DNA of 64,000 bases from Osedax frankpressi (Eukaryota > Annelida > Polychaeta > Sabellida > Siboglinidae): positions 34,037,828 to 34,101,827 of the forward strand of contig OZ038315.1 in the NCBI GenBank assembly GCA_964035775.1, in the 5' to 3' direction. Of this stretch, positions 52,051 to 64,000 are shown piece after piece (position 1 is the stretch's first letter; every line of letters starts with the position of its first letter). Made by a program: the position numbers and the translations under genes. The notes under the pieces are model-generated. The model saw only the letters and a list, made by a program, of their open reading frames with translations, did not search any database and was not told the DNA's origin.

Positions 52051-52053
<3 letters not shown>

Positions 52054-52106
<53 letters not shown>
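52054..52106. repeat. (AT)n microsatellite
   Basis: About 50 bp of uninterrupted AT dinucleotides. Confidence 0.95.
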
Positions 52107-52108
<2 letters not shown>

Positions 52109-55100
52109 AATAAGGCTTCATTAGTGTAAGACTATCAAGTACAGTGACTCGATCCTTGAAACAGATCGGACTCGAATCATTGTGGTAAACAGTAATAATT
52201 TAAATTAATTTTAACAAAGTTCCTTTGTGAATGGGTATGATACCAGTATATGGAGAAAGGTTACAAATTATTCTGAATGTATACTAAACAATAGACTACG
52301 TGTTATATTATATAAGACCAATAGCCTGCATTTGTAATCCAAGTCTAACATCAATGAGCAAGACTTAAGGTAATAATCAATAGAAATTTACAATATTTTC
52401 TAAGAAATTGCAACAAATGCAAATTTGTTGTAAATATCTCAATATCGCAATAATCATAAATTACTATATCATATATGTATAGTGAAGATTTGTAATAACT
52501 TGAATTAGCAATGGTATATAGTTTATTATAAATATACAATAACAAGATGACATATTAAATAGAAATCAGGTAAAAAGATAACAGATAATATTACAATATA
52601 TTTATAATAATTTAAAAGTTGAACAATTCACTGAATTTCAAATGTTGATTTCTCAAATGATATTTGTATCATGAGTCATAATTACATGTCATAAATCTTT
52701 AATGTTACATAATCATTTTGTTGGGAAGTTCATAAAATAGGTCTTGTATAGGCCGTTATTTGGATTAATATTCATTATTTGGTGTAAATGTAAGACAGTA
52801 CAACACACCATTGTATTAACGTGTAATATATTTATGTTAATTAGCAGTTAGTATTAATGGAGTCAGTTATAATTAAATAGTTTATAAATATATTATATAA
52901 ACATAAGGATTGCTTAATTTTCTAATGTATTAGAAATGATATACGTGATATCATTTGTATACATATATAATCATATATAATCACTTAAAACATAAATAAT
53001 GAGAAATTCTATATTTTTGATTGATTATGATTCTATGAAACTAACTATATTATTACTATAATATATGATATGTAATAATATAGTGACCATATATAATTAT
53101 CTTATGAGATTTACATATATAATCTTAAGTTATTAGGCTGACCTTTTTTATTTATTTATTTAGTCTCAATGATAAATGGGAATAATCATGAAATCCCATA
53201 AAGACTATACCCATAGTATTAGCAACATATACTAGGGATATGTCCACAATAAATGGAATATCACCAAATAAAACGGATTTAGATTAGTAAATCTAAATTA
53301 TTATTAAGGATTAAGGAATTAAGGAATTAATCTAATACAGTATAATGTAAATAACATGAAAAGCAATATACAGATGTTGTTAGTCATTAGCTTTAAATGA
53401 ATTCATCTAGAAAGGAAATACGATATGACACTCATAATGGTAATTCTATATAAATCTGTTCACACATATAATTGTATTTATGGTTACATATTTATATTTT
53501 AAATACTAATTTTATTGTGTTAATAACACTAATAAATTGATTCATTAGTTTAAAATCTACTTTTATACAATTATTAAATATACTAAATATTATAATGTGG
53601 TATAGAGTTTACATGAAGGTACACCCAGCAAACTGTTCGGGTCACTTTATTGTTTTCATTTCATAATTTATTTATATCATTTTTTTCATCCGCAGATCAA
53701 GGGATTTCAGAAAACTATTAAATCAATGAGTTTCCTTGGTAGAAAACAATCAATTTGATTTTATTGTGTAATAATATTTAAGTATATTTATTGATGATCC
53801 TCTTAATGTAGAATTTATTTAATAATATTAATACAATTTTGTACATAATAATTACTCCTTTTTTTGATATAAATATTTAATATTAAATATTATTATGCAT
53901 CTGGAGTATATGTTGACCAACAAACAAACTGGGTTATTAAATTTTTTGAATTGCATAATTTCTTTAATAATACTTTTATTTGTATTAACACAACATAGAA
54001 TAACTATTTTAACATTTGAGATTATTATTAAATCACTGCATTTTCTGAATTGATATTACTTACCCAGGAAACCCTATGTGTTTTACATATAATCATTTTA
54101 GATGAATAAATCTACCAAGTAGGCTTGTTATTGTAACAGTTTAATAAATTATTTGATATTCTAAACGATAAAAAATAGATATGCGATGTACAATATGAAA
54201 TTATCTAAATGATTTATTTGATATATAATCAATTATTAAGAATAAACGAAATCGATGGAGTATTGTTATATAAAAAGTATTGTTTAATAAACACAATGGT
54301 GAATCAAAGTTATGATCCGTTTGCAATGATTACAAAAATATTTTTAATAAAAAATAATTTTTATAAAACTTATAAAAACAAAAACCAATGGTATGAATAG
54401 GTTGAATATATGGCTAAGATCATTGTAGTACTACATCATATATTTTGTATCTCATTTTAAATGAAGATTACAAAACTATTCCTATGAAAATTCTTAAAAA
54501 TGAATCTAATATATGAAATATGTAGATATAATTACCCTAGAATTAATGTTTTTTGGATAAGTCTAGTGTGAAATCATTCCCCATTAACATTATATTTATA
54601 TTATATCCTATGGAAATAATATTATAATCGTTGTATGTTACAAAAATTTAAAAATTAATTAAAAATAAATGACGCAATGCAACAATGAAAATACCTATAC
54701 ATCTTACTTGCTTGATATACGCTAAAAATAGGAATATTTAATAAAATGAATTACAAATATAGTTGGATAACCTCAGTATTGCAGTTTGTATCACAGATAG
54801 TACAGCGACGATAGAAAATGTATGAGAAGATTAACTATAATGACCACGGATATCTCACTATCATATTACAGATATATCAATTGCAGTCAATCTTTTTTTA
54901 ACCTAGTGAAGAGTATTGAATTAAAAGTAATGTTAATGTTAAAGGGAAATAACATTTAGTATAAGTGACTATTAATCAGATAATATACCGATTATCTAAT
55001 TAATATACTCATCGATACTAAATGTTATATAATGTAATATAATATATAGAATGATTATTAAACTGTTACTTAATTTTTACATTTCACTGTTTTCCGAGAA

Positions 55101-55230
55101 TCAAGATAATTTTATCTTGCATAAGTATATTTTACATAATTATACGAGTTATTACAAAGCTCATTCAAACCTAGAATCTTATTGTATTATATTATTCCCA
55201 TAGATAATTACATGATGAGTTGAATGTATA

Positions 55231-56673
55231 ATTCATTTGAATTAATCATTCATTTGAATTAATCATTCATTTGAATTAATCATTCATTTGAATTAATCAT
55301 TCATTTGAATTAATCATTCATTTGAATTAATCATTCATTTGAATTAATCATTCATTTGAATTAATCATTCATTTGAATTAATCATTCATTTGAATTAATC
55401 ATTCATTTGAATTAATCATTCATTTGAATTAATCATTCATTTGAATTAATCATTCATTTGAATTAATCATTCATTTGAATTAATCATTCATTTGAATTAA
55501 TCATTCATTTGAATTAATCATTCATTTGAATTAATCATTCATTTGAATTAATCATTCATTTGAATTAATCATTCATTTGAATTAATCATTCATTTGAATT
55601 AATCATTCATTTGAATTAATCATTCATTTGAATTAATCATTCATTTGAATTAATCATTCATTTGAATTAATCATTCATTTGAATTAATCATTCATTTGAA
55701 TTAATCATTCATTTGAATTAATCATTCATTTGAATTAATCATTCATTTGAATTAATCATTCATTTGAATTAATCATTCATTTGAATTAATCATTCATTTG
55801 AATTAATCATTCATTTGAATTAATCATTCATTTGAATTAATCATTCATTTGAATTAATCATTCATTTGAATTAATCATTCATTTGAATTAATCATTCATT
55901 TGAATTAATCATTCATTTGAATTAATCATTCATTTGAATTAATCATTCATTTGAATTAATCATTCATTTGAATTAATCATTCATTTGAATTAATCATTCA
56001 TTTGAATTAATCATTCATTTGAATTAATCATTCATTTGAATTAATCATTCATTTGAATTAATCATTCATTTGAATTAATCATTCATTTGAATTAATCATT
56101 CATTTGAATTAATCATTCATTTGAATTAATCATTCATTTGAATTAATCATTCATTTGAATTAATCATTCATTTGAATTAATCATTCATTTGAATTAATCA
56201 TTAATTTGAATTAATCATTCATTTGAATTAATCATTCATTTGAATTAATCATTCATTTGAATTAATCATTCATTTGAATTAATCATTCATTTGAATTAAT
56301 CATTCATTTGAATTAATCATTCATTTGAATTAATCATTCATTTGAATTAATCATTCATTTGAATTAATCATTCATTTGAATTAATCATTCATTTGAATTA
56401 ATCATTCATTTGAATTAATCATTCATTTGAATTAATCATTCATTTGAATTAATCATTCATTTGAATTAATCATTCATTTGAATTAATCATTCATTTGAAT
56501 TAATCATTCATTTGAATTAATCATTCATTTGAATTAATCATTCATTTGAATTAATCATTCATTTGAATTAATCATTCATTTGAATTAATCATTCATTTGA
56601 ATTAATCATTCATTTGAATTAATCATTCATTTGAATTAATCATTCATTTGAATTAATCATTCATTTGAATTAA
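55231..56673. repeat. 17-bp satellite (B2), about 85 copies
   Basis: Two units longer than B1, with a single variant unit (ATTAATTTG) near 56203; otherwise identical. Confidence 0.98.
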
Positions 56674-56932
56674 CATATAAATAAGTACACATGAATATAG
56701 GAATAGATTATTATGAGTTTATCCAATTAACATCTAAAAATAATATAAAATACATTTATAATTGAGAAATACACATTTATTACATAATATATAAAGTGCT
56801 ATGACATGCTTATTAATACTGTAGTAATTCAGATTAGTGATTATGTAATTCCATGTGAATGTAAGTGTTTTGATTATATAAATAGTTTGTATAAACTTGC
56901 TTTGGTGTACATTATATATTTATAATGAACAA

Positions 56933-56970
<38 letters not shown>

Positions 56971-59275
56971 AGTAATGATCCAATATGACTAAATATATAA
57001 AATATCGATAGGGTGGCAAAGTCTATTACTTCTGTCAGAGTAAATTAATACAAATCCTGTATCAAACCAAATTTATTTATATTGCTAGGATACCATGTAA
57101 AATTACACAAGAGTAATTGTTAGCAATAAATGCAGTAATAAATATTATTGGGAATTAACATCGATTACAAAAAAGCAAATAGATGTGAGATTATAAATTA
57201 AATTCAACCTTTAATTTAATTTTATAATTTTAAATAAATGAATCAGAATTCATTATAAAGAATTAAATACATATATGTATAAATATAAGTGATCTCATCA
57301 AAAATTTAATGGCATGGGTTGAAAGAATTCTACTGAACATATACAATACAATTTATAATTAATTATATTTATTATTATATTTATTATAGAATTTTATATA
57401 TGATGTAAACAAATATTTGAATATTACTCAAGAATATATCATGATATAACAATATTTAATGTTCTATGAAAATATGTGTACGAATATTTGAAGGAAATCC
57501 CTCATATTCTTAACTCGTCATATAGAAGATTTTATTTATATTCAAATATGAATTGATAAATATTTGTTCTGGTATTATTATTAGAATAATATTATAATAT
57601 ACAATTAAAATAATAATTGTAATTAATATCAATAAGTACAATATAATCTATCTCATGATATATTATAATTTATATTAAATATATAATTATTATAATAATA
57701 AATTATGAATATATGAAAACATTAATTCAGATCTCGCAAAAGTAATTTAAATTAATACTGGTTATTATCCTAATTTATTAACAACAATATATATGTACAT
57801 TTAAATAACATATAATAATGGTATAATATAAGTAACAAATCTATTATAATATATGTGTTACTAATAATAATTATTGAATACTTTTTTAATGAATTTATTT
57901 TATTTCAATATTATTTTTCTTATAACTTTAAAATATATATATTAATCGTGTACCACTGTACCATACTAACATATATTATAAATAATTTAATTATTAATGA
58001 ATACTTATATTAATGAACGATTACAATATTATATAAAAATGAGAATTTAAATAAATAAAATTATAATAATTAAATGAAAATCTCAATGAAAGTTAAAATA
58101 AATTATTGAAATTAATTATAGATATTTATAATGTTTCCATTTATACGGATTTTCATAAGTTTACATTATTGTATTTTATTTATAATCTCGGATGGAAAAC
58201 TGTAAATAAGTATATTAATATAATAATTCCTCAATAAATTGTAAAAATAATTTAAGTACATATTAACTCTACATTATTTAGTAGTTCTGTTCCCAATTCA
58301 TTGTAATCTTGTGAATGTAAATTTATAAAATATGAGTTATTATAGAAATACTTATCGCTATGCAGTTATTATATTTAATAATCAGTTAAACGGGATTATT
58401 ATATAAAATACATGATAATTTGTATATTTAAAAAAAATGTAATTTGTATAAATTAAATATTTATTCTATGATAAATATAACATGCATTTAATCAATAAAC
58501 AAACCTAATAAATAAATATTAACAAATATTAATCCCCTTTATTACATGAGACAGATAGGGAGTGAAACCCCTTGGATTAATCCATAATTAACGACCTATT
58601 ATTATCACAGAGTATATATTATTTTTAGTATATCCAATCCAATTATTTAAACAATACTTTGTATATGTGTTTAGCAATAAATAAACAATATAGCTTCATT
58701 AATGCATTAATATAATTAATATAATTATTTATTTAATAAATTTAGTAAATAATTATTTATGAATATTAATGGATTGCCATCGCAAATAATTATTACATAA
58801 TCAATGGTTTGTCATATACACAGCATGCGATATGTTAATTATATTAACGTTAAATCATTTCTCTTAAATTCACAAAAACAATATCTATTTGGTATAGTCT
58901 TTATAATCTATAAAATTAGTCTCGTTTGATTTAGATTTAAATGCCCATTACGAATTCATTCATCTAAGTACGCAAATATATTCGATATAATGCACAATGT
59001 GCATTGCACATGGATATAAAGTATACATATTATTTACTATATATAATAATTCATTAGTAGAATAGTTTGCATCCCTTCATCTGTAGAATATAGTATACTA
59101 GATTATTTAATATCGTATCTCCATTAGCCAAATACCATTAAATAGCTATCTCTATTGATTGTTAAATGTTATATTCATTGCCCCATTATTACGTACCCAT
59201 AGAAACTATCATAAATTTACAACATGAAATATTATTCTTGGTGCTAAAAAATTTTAAATAACAAGTATGGAATGT

Positions 59276-60352
59276 AAACTAAATAAATAATATAAACTAT
59301 ATAAACAAGAATGTAAAATATATAAATAATATAAACTATATAAACTATATAAACAAGAATGTAAACTATATAAACAATATAAACAATATAAACAATATAA
59401 ACAATATAAACAATATAAACAATATAAACAATATAAACAATATAAACAATATAAACAATATAAACAATATAAACAATATAAACAATATAAACAATATAAA
59501 CAATATAAACTATATAAACAATATAAACAATATAAACAATATAAACAATATAAACAATATAAACAATATAAACAATATAAACAATATAAACAATATAAAC
59601 AATATAAACAATATAAACAATATAAACAATATAAACAATATAAACAATATAAACAATATAAACAATATAAACAATATAAACAATATAAACAATATAAACA
59701 ATATAAACAATATAAACAATATAAACAATATAAACAATATAAACAATATAAACAATATAAACAATATAAACAATATAAACAATATAAACAATATAAACAA
59801 TATAAACAATATAAACAATATAAACAATATAAACAATATAAACAATATAAACAATATAAACAATATAAACAATATAAACAATATAAACAATATAAACAAT
59901 ATAAACTATATAAATAATATAAACTATATAAACATGAATGTAAACTATATAAACTATATAAATAATATAAACTATATAAACAAGAATGTAAACTATATAA
60001 ATAATATAAACTATATAAACATGAATGTAAACTATATAAATAATATTAACTATATAAACATGAATGTAAACTATATAAACAAGAATGTAAAGTATATAAA
60101 TAATATAAATAAGAATATAAACTATATAAACTATATAAATAATATAAACTATATAAACAAGAATGTAAAATATATAAACTATATAAACTATATAAACAAG
60201 AATGTAAACTATATAAATAATATAAACTATATAAACAAGAATGTAAACTATATAAACAATATAAACTATATAAATAATATAAACTATATAAACAAAAATG
60301 TAAACTATATAAATAATATAAACTATATAAACAAAAATGTAAACTATATAAA
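59276..60352. repeat. 9-bp satellite with degenerate second half (B2)
   Basis: The pure part is about 126 bp longer than in B1 and the mixed part about 126 bp shorter, so flanking offsets are the same (41670) on both sides. One ACTATATAA interruption lies near 59508. Confidence 0.96.
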
Positions 60353-60530
60353 TAATACCAATGCTAAAATATCAATATGATACATGCAATTATTAATATA
60401 CTATTCATTAATATTGCATTGAAATATATTAGTGAGAGATAAATATATTCCCAAAGAAAATAACAGTGGCGAACAAATATATTAAATCCTATGAAACTAT
60501 TATTAGAAGTTTATAGGTTATGAATTCTAG

Positions 60531-60783
60531 TTTACATATGAATTATATGTACATATGAATTATAGTGTACATATGAATTATAGTGTACATATGAATTATA
60601 GTGTACATATGAATTACAGTGTACATATGAATTATAGTGTACATATGAATTATAGTGTACGTATGAATTATAGTGTACATATGAATTATAGTGTACATAT
60701 GAATTATAGTGTACATATGAATTATAGTGTACATATGAATTATAGTACATATGAATTATAGTGTACATATGAATTATAGTGTA
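60531..60783. repeat. 18-bp minisatellite (B2), about 14 copies
   Basis: Counterpart of 18858-19079, with two more units and one base lost near the start. Confidence 0.95.
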
Positions 60784-61705
60784 TCATAAACTACATTATA
60801 GTTTATTATATTATTACCATATTATTAATTTATAAGAAGGACTATATCTGCTGAAGTTATTAAGTTATAAGTATTTCAACATCAACCGTTGGAATGAATG
60901 CATAGGGCGACCAACATAGGTTGGAAGTAAGGGGTACGACGTACCATGTACATACACCAAACGTATAAGTGTAGCCTTATATTACCTAAAGAAAATGATA
61001 TGCTATTTAACGTAAATAAATATGTAGTAATTAATGTCATGGCTAATAATAATCGAAGAAAACTGATAATGATGATATAAATAACAAAATAATGTACTTG
61101 TAACTTGTACTATACCTGTAACTGAAGTAATTGCATAAACTAACATTTCGGGAATTGTAATAATATCTTTAAAATAAATTTGTTTAAATCTTTCTATACT
61201 AATATATATGCAGCTTATACAAGAAAATTAATTAAGAAAATAAAAAACAAAAATTAAAATTGCTTATAATAATGCGTTTCGTATAATTCATCATCTACAC
61301 AAAGATGTTCGGTATTATAATGAGTATACTATCATTTGAAAATATATTATATATCGCACCCCTTTAAAAGTATATGTTTATTTCGAAAACTATAATTAAC
61401 GAAATATATTTCTTTGTCCGATAATAAATTTATGAAAAAAAATAATAAGTTATTACCATAATTAATAATGACCTATGTACATTATATTTATATATATTCA
61501 TATACTTGTTTTTGTTTAAATATCAAGTTTAGCTATGATTTTGTTACCATTGATATAGATATATTTGATAGTTTAATTTATATATAAGTTTCAGATGAAA
61601 GATCATCAGCTATATTTTGCATATTTGGTAATTATATAATCAAATATTATTAAAATAAGATAATAATATTCAGATATCTAAAATCATTGAAATAGTTAAA
61701 TAAAA

Positions 61706-62939
61706 GGCATTGGCTCATAAATTTATATTTTCGGAAAATAGAAATTTATGCATTTGCTAGATATACTGTGCCAATATGTTTACATATACTATACCTAATA
61801 TATTCAATAATTTGTGCAATTTTAATATCTTTGTGGTTCGTATATGGTTAATTTAAATGATATAGATCTCGATCTAGCTATTATATGTTATATACATATA
61901 TCTCTAAATATATTGTTGATCTACATTTTATAGATGTTTGATATGCTATATATTTAGAAATATCTGCGTTTAACAAATAAAAGCTATATTAATATAGATT
62001 TGATTTGTTAAACGCAGATATTTCTAAATACATAGCACATCGATATTATAACAAATTTTAATATTGTTAACAAATAAGCATTTCCCCATCGTCTTTTATT
62101 TTTATTGGAAAAATAGATATTTGTTTGTATTCAAATTATTCGTAATTCTGTATAGTTAGTAACTATACAGAATTACGATTAACTATTAGTTACTACAAAT
62201 ATAAATATACAGTTTCATATATATCCTTATATATTTACCAAATTAAATTATTTATATATAAAAACTAATTATTTATTTGAACCTGAATTATAAATAAAAT
62301 ATTTTAATATTATATTTTGATACTATTAGCCAATATTACCGAATTAAGTTAATTTTTGATTTGGATGGTTGATTTTATAGATATTAAATTTATTTGTAAT
62401 ATTGGCAAATAGTATCAAAATATAATATTAACATATTTTATTTATTATTTACACTTCAGGTTCAAATAAACGATTAGTTTTTCTATATAAATAATTTCAT
62501 TTTATAATTAAATAAGGATATATAATAAGAAACTGTATATTTTGTAGTTGTAGTATATAACAGATATTTTCAATATATATTCCATAAAGTATTACGAACA
62601 ATTTTAATATTATAAACAAATATGCATTTTTGCCATGACAAAAATGCATATTTGTTTATAATTTAAAAAATAATATGCATATTATTTTTCCTTATGATAA
62701 AGAATAAAATAAGATGGGTGAAATACTTATTTATTTACAATATTTTAAGTTGTCATACTATCTATGTGCTATATATTTAGAAATATCTGCGTGTAAGAAA
62801 TCATACATATTTCATGATCAATTTAATATTTATAAAATTTAAATCAACCATATATGAACCACAAAGACATGAAAATTGCTCATTAAATATATTATATGTA
62901 AACACATTGGTCCAGTTCACAGCCTATCTAGCCAATGCC
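61706..62939. mobile_element. Foldback DNA transposon, second copy by duplication
   Basis: Same length, ends and TAAATAAAA flanks as 20007-21240. It was therefore in place before block B was duplicated and is not an independent insertion. Confidence 0.85.
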
Positions 62940-62993
62940 TAAATAAAATTAATTTTAAATATATCCATAGTTAATTTCCATTTAATTGGAAAT

Positions 62994-63078
62994 ATGGAGT
63001 GGCCTTATTTAATTACCAAACTATTGAAAGAACGAAACAAAATTGAGAGTGATTCTTATAGAAAATTAATAGAATCAC
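62994..63078 (+). CDS. ATG16: ATG16 exon 1 of a third gene copy (rest beyond the window)
   Basis: It is identical by eye to exon 1 at 21295-21379. It has the ATG5-binding residues W3, I7, L11 and R14 and the consensus GTAAGT donor in phase 1. Exon 2 would start about 2.2 kb further on, outside the window, so the state of this copy is unknown. The foldback element stands 45 bp upstream, as in the other copy. Confidence 0.88.
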
Positions 63079-64000
63079 GTAAGTAATTTACCTTAAAATA
63101 TAATTAATATATAATATATATAATGATATAATTAAAAATCATTGGTTGCAACTAAAACTGCATTATTTAATTTAATTATAGTAGTTTGCGTCGATTAAGA
63201 ATTGGCGTGATATGGGATTAACTACGACTATTATGACAGTAAAACAGCAGTCATATACATTATACTCTACTATGTTTTCAACTAATTCGTTATTGTATTT
63301 AGAATATTAAGTTTGATCATTTAAATATTATATAGAATATAATATATGTATTTAATTAAATAGAATAATACATTATTCTTTTAATTATTATAAATACCCT
63401 ATACTATATAGTATACCCTATACTATCCCTACGATAAATACTATATTACGAAGAAAGATAAGAAAGCATATTAATATATGTTACAGAAAAAATGAATAAA
63501 ACAATTTCATTTATAACTTGTCTATATAGTTAATTTATAACTTAATATATATGATGTTAGAGAATTTTAAAAGAATAATATTATTTGTGTTTAAAGATCA
63601 ACTACTGATATCACAATATATATATATAGCAGGCATAAAAATGATCATAATTTATTATCATTATATTGTCGTTTTTGACGCGTTGATGATTAATAATAAT
63701 AATTTGTTAATTAAATCTAACTTCTATATTTTATCCATGAATCAAATTACCAAATGCTAATTTAATAACTAAATATTGTGGATATATATTAATAAGTTAT
63801 TTATTAAATTACATAAATACATATATATATATATATATTAAATATACTTTATAGTATATATATTGCTGTTAGTATTCCAAATAACCCGGTTTTACTTTTA
63901 CATAACTAATTGTATAATGTAATACAATCTATTTACTCACAAGTTAATACTTTTATAATACTTTTAATTAATATAAAATGAATGCTATTAGATTAAGAAA

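Larger units (their letters stand above)
49324..54115. other. AT-rich DNA between the unknown exon and block B2
   Basis: No gene seen over 4.8 kb. It holds (AT)n microsatellites at about 49868-49904, 51420-51515 and 52056-52105. Short frames are Ile/Tyr/Asn-rich and unsupported. Confidence 0.7.
54116..64000. repeat. Segmental duplication block B, copy 2 (B2), runs off the window
   Basis: Repeat of 12481-22307. It begins at CAAGTAGGCT, with the left flank AATAAATCTAC here against AGGGTTGTA at 12480. Substitutions are very rare, for example ATATTATTG to AAATTATTG near 58100. Confidence 0.97.

Noticed and set aside
1-64000. tRNA or rRNA genes
   Set aside because: No stretch with convincing A and B boxes, cloverleaf or conserved rRNA sequence was seen on either strand by eye; a dedicated scan would be more sensitive.

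Overview
This is a very AT-rich, intron-rich, satellite-laden stretch of a eukaryotic nuclear genome. Two host genes can be assembled from it exon by exon with consistent intron phases. One is ATG16 with a C-terminal WD40 propeller, the scaffold of the ATG12-ATG5-ATG16 autophagy conjugation complex. The other is HIBADH, mitochondrial 3-hydroxyisobutyrate dehydrogenase of valine breakdown. WD40-bearing ATG16 and the close match to animal HIBADH suggest an animal or close relative; the lineage cannot be named from this window.

The layout is a tandem ATG16-HIBADH array. At left, 1-8782 (block A1) holds the last two exons of one ATG16 copy, followed by a HIBADH gene that runs on in single-copy DNA and is complete (1844-11213). 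A convergent minus-strand C2H2 zinc-finger gene supplies only its last two exons (11463-11894). At 12481 a second block begins (B1, 12481 to at least 22307), leading into a complete 14-exon ATG16 (21295-34010, 514 codons). Its last introns and the HIBADH behind it are a near-identical repeat of A1 (block A2, about 32521-41955). This second HIBADH breaks off after exon 5. About 12.2 kb of other sequence follows (41956-54115), with a 13-bp satellite and a possible divergent promoter. Block B then starts again (B2, 54116-64000), including the first exon of a third ATG16 copy (62994-63078).

Almost every intron and intergenic space carries a tandem array: 9-, 12-, 13-, 17-, 18-, 23-, 28-, 30-, 31- and 51-bp units. 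The most striking is a 2-kb, 28-bp array in ATG16 intron 12. Its unit is the exon 12 / intron 12 boundary itself, so the 5' splice site is repeated about 70 times. A 51-bp unit resembling the HIBADH exon 3 donor recurs at three intronic sites. A 1.23-kb foldback DNA transposon with a 9-bp target-site duplication sits 45 bp upstream of the ATG16 start codon in both copies.

The two genes do not share a pathway. They look like neighbours carried together by duplication. Whether the array is real or partly an assembly of two haplotypes cannot be decided from sequence alone.
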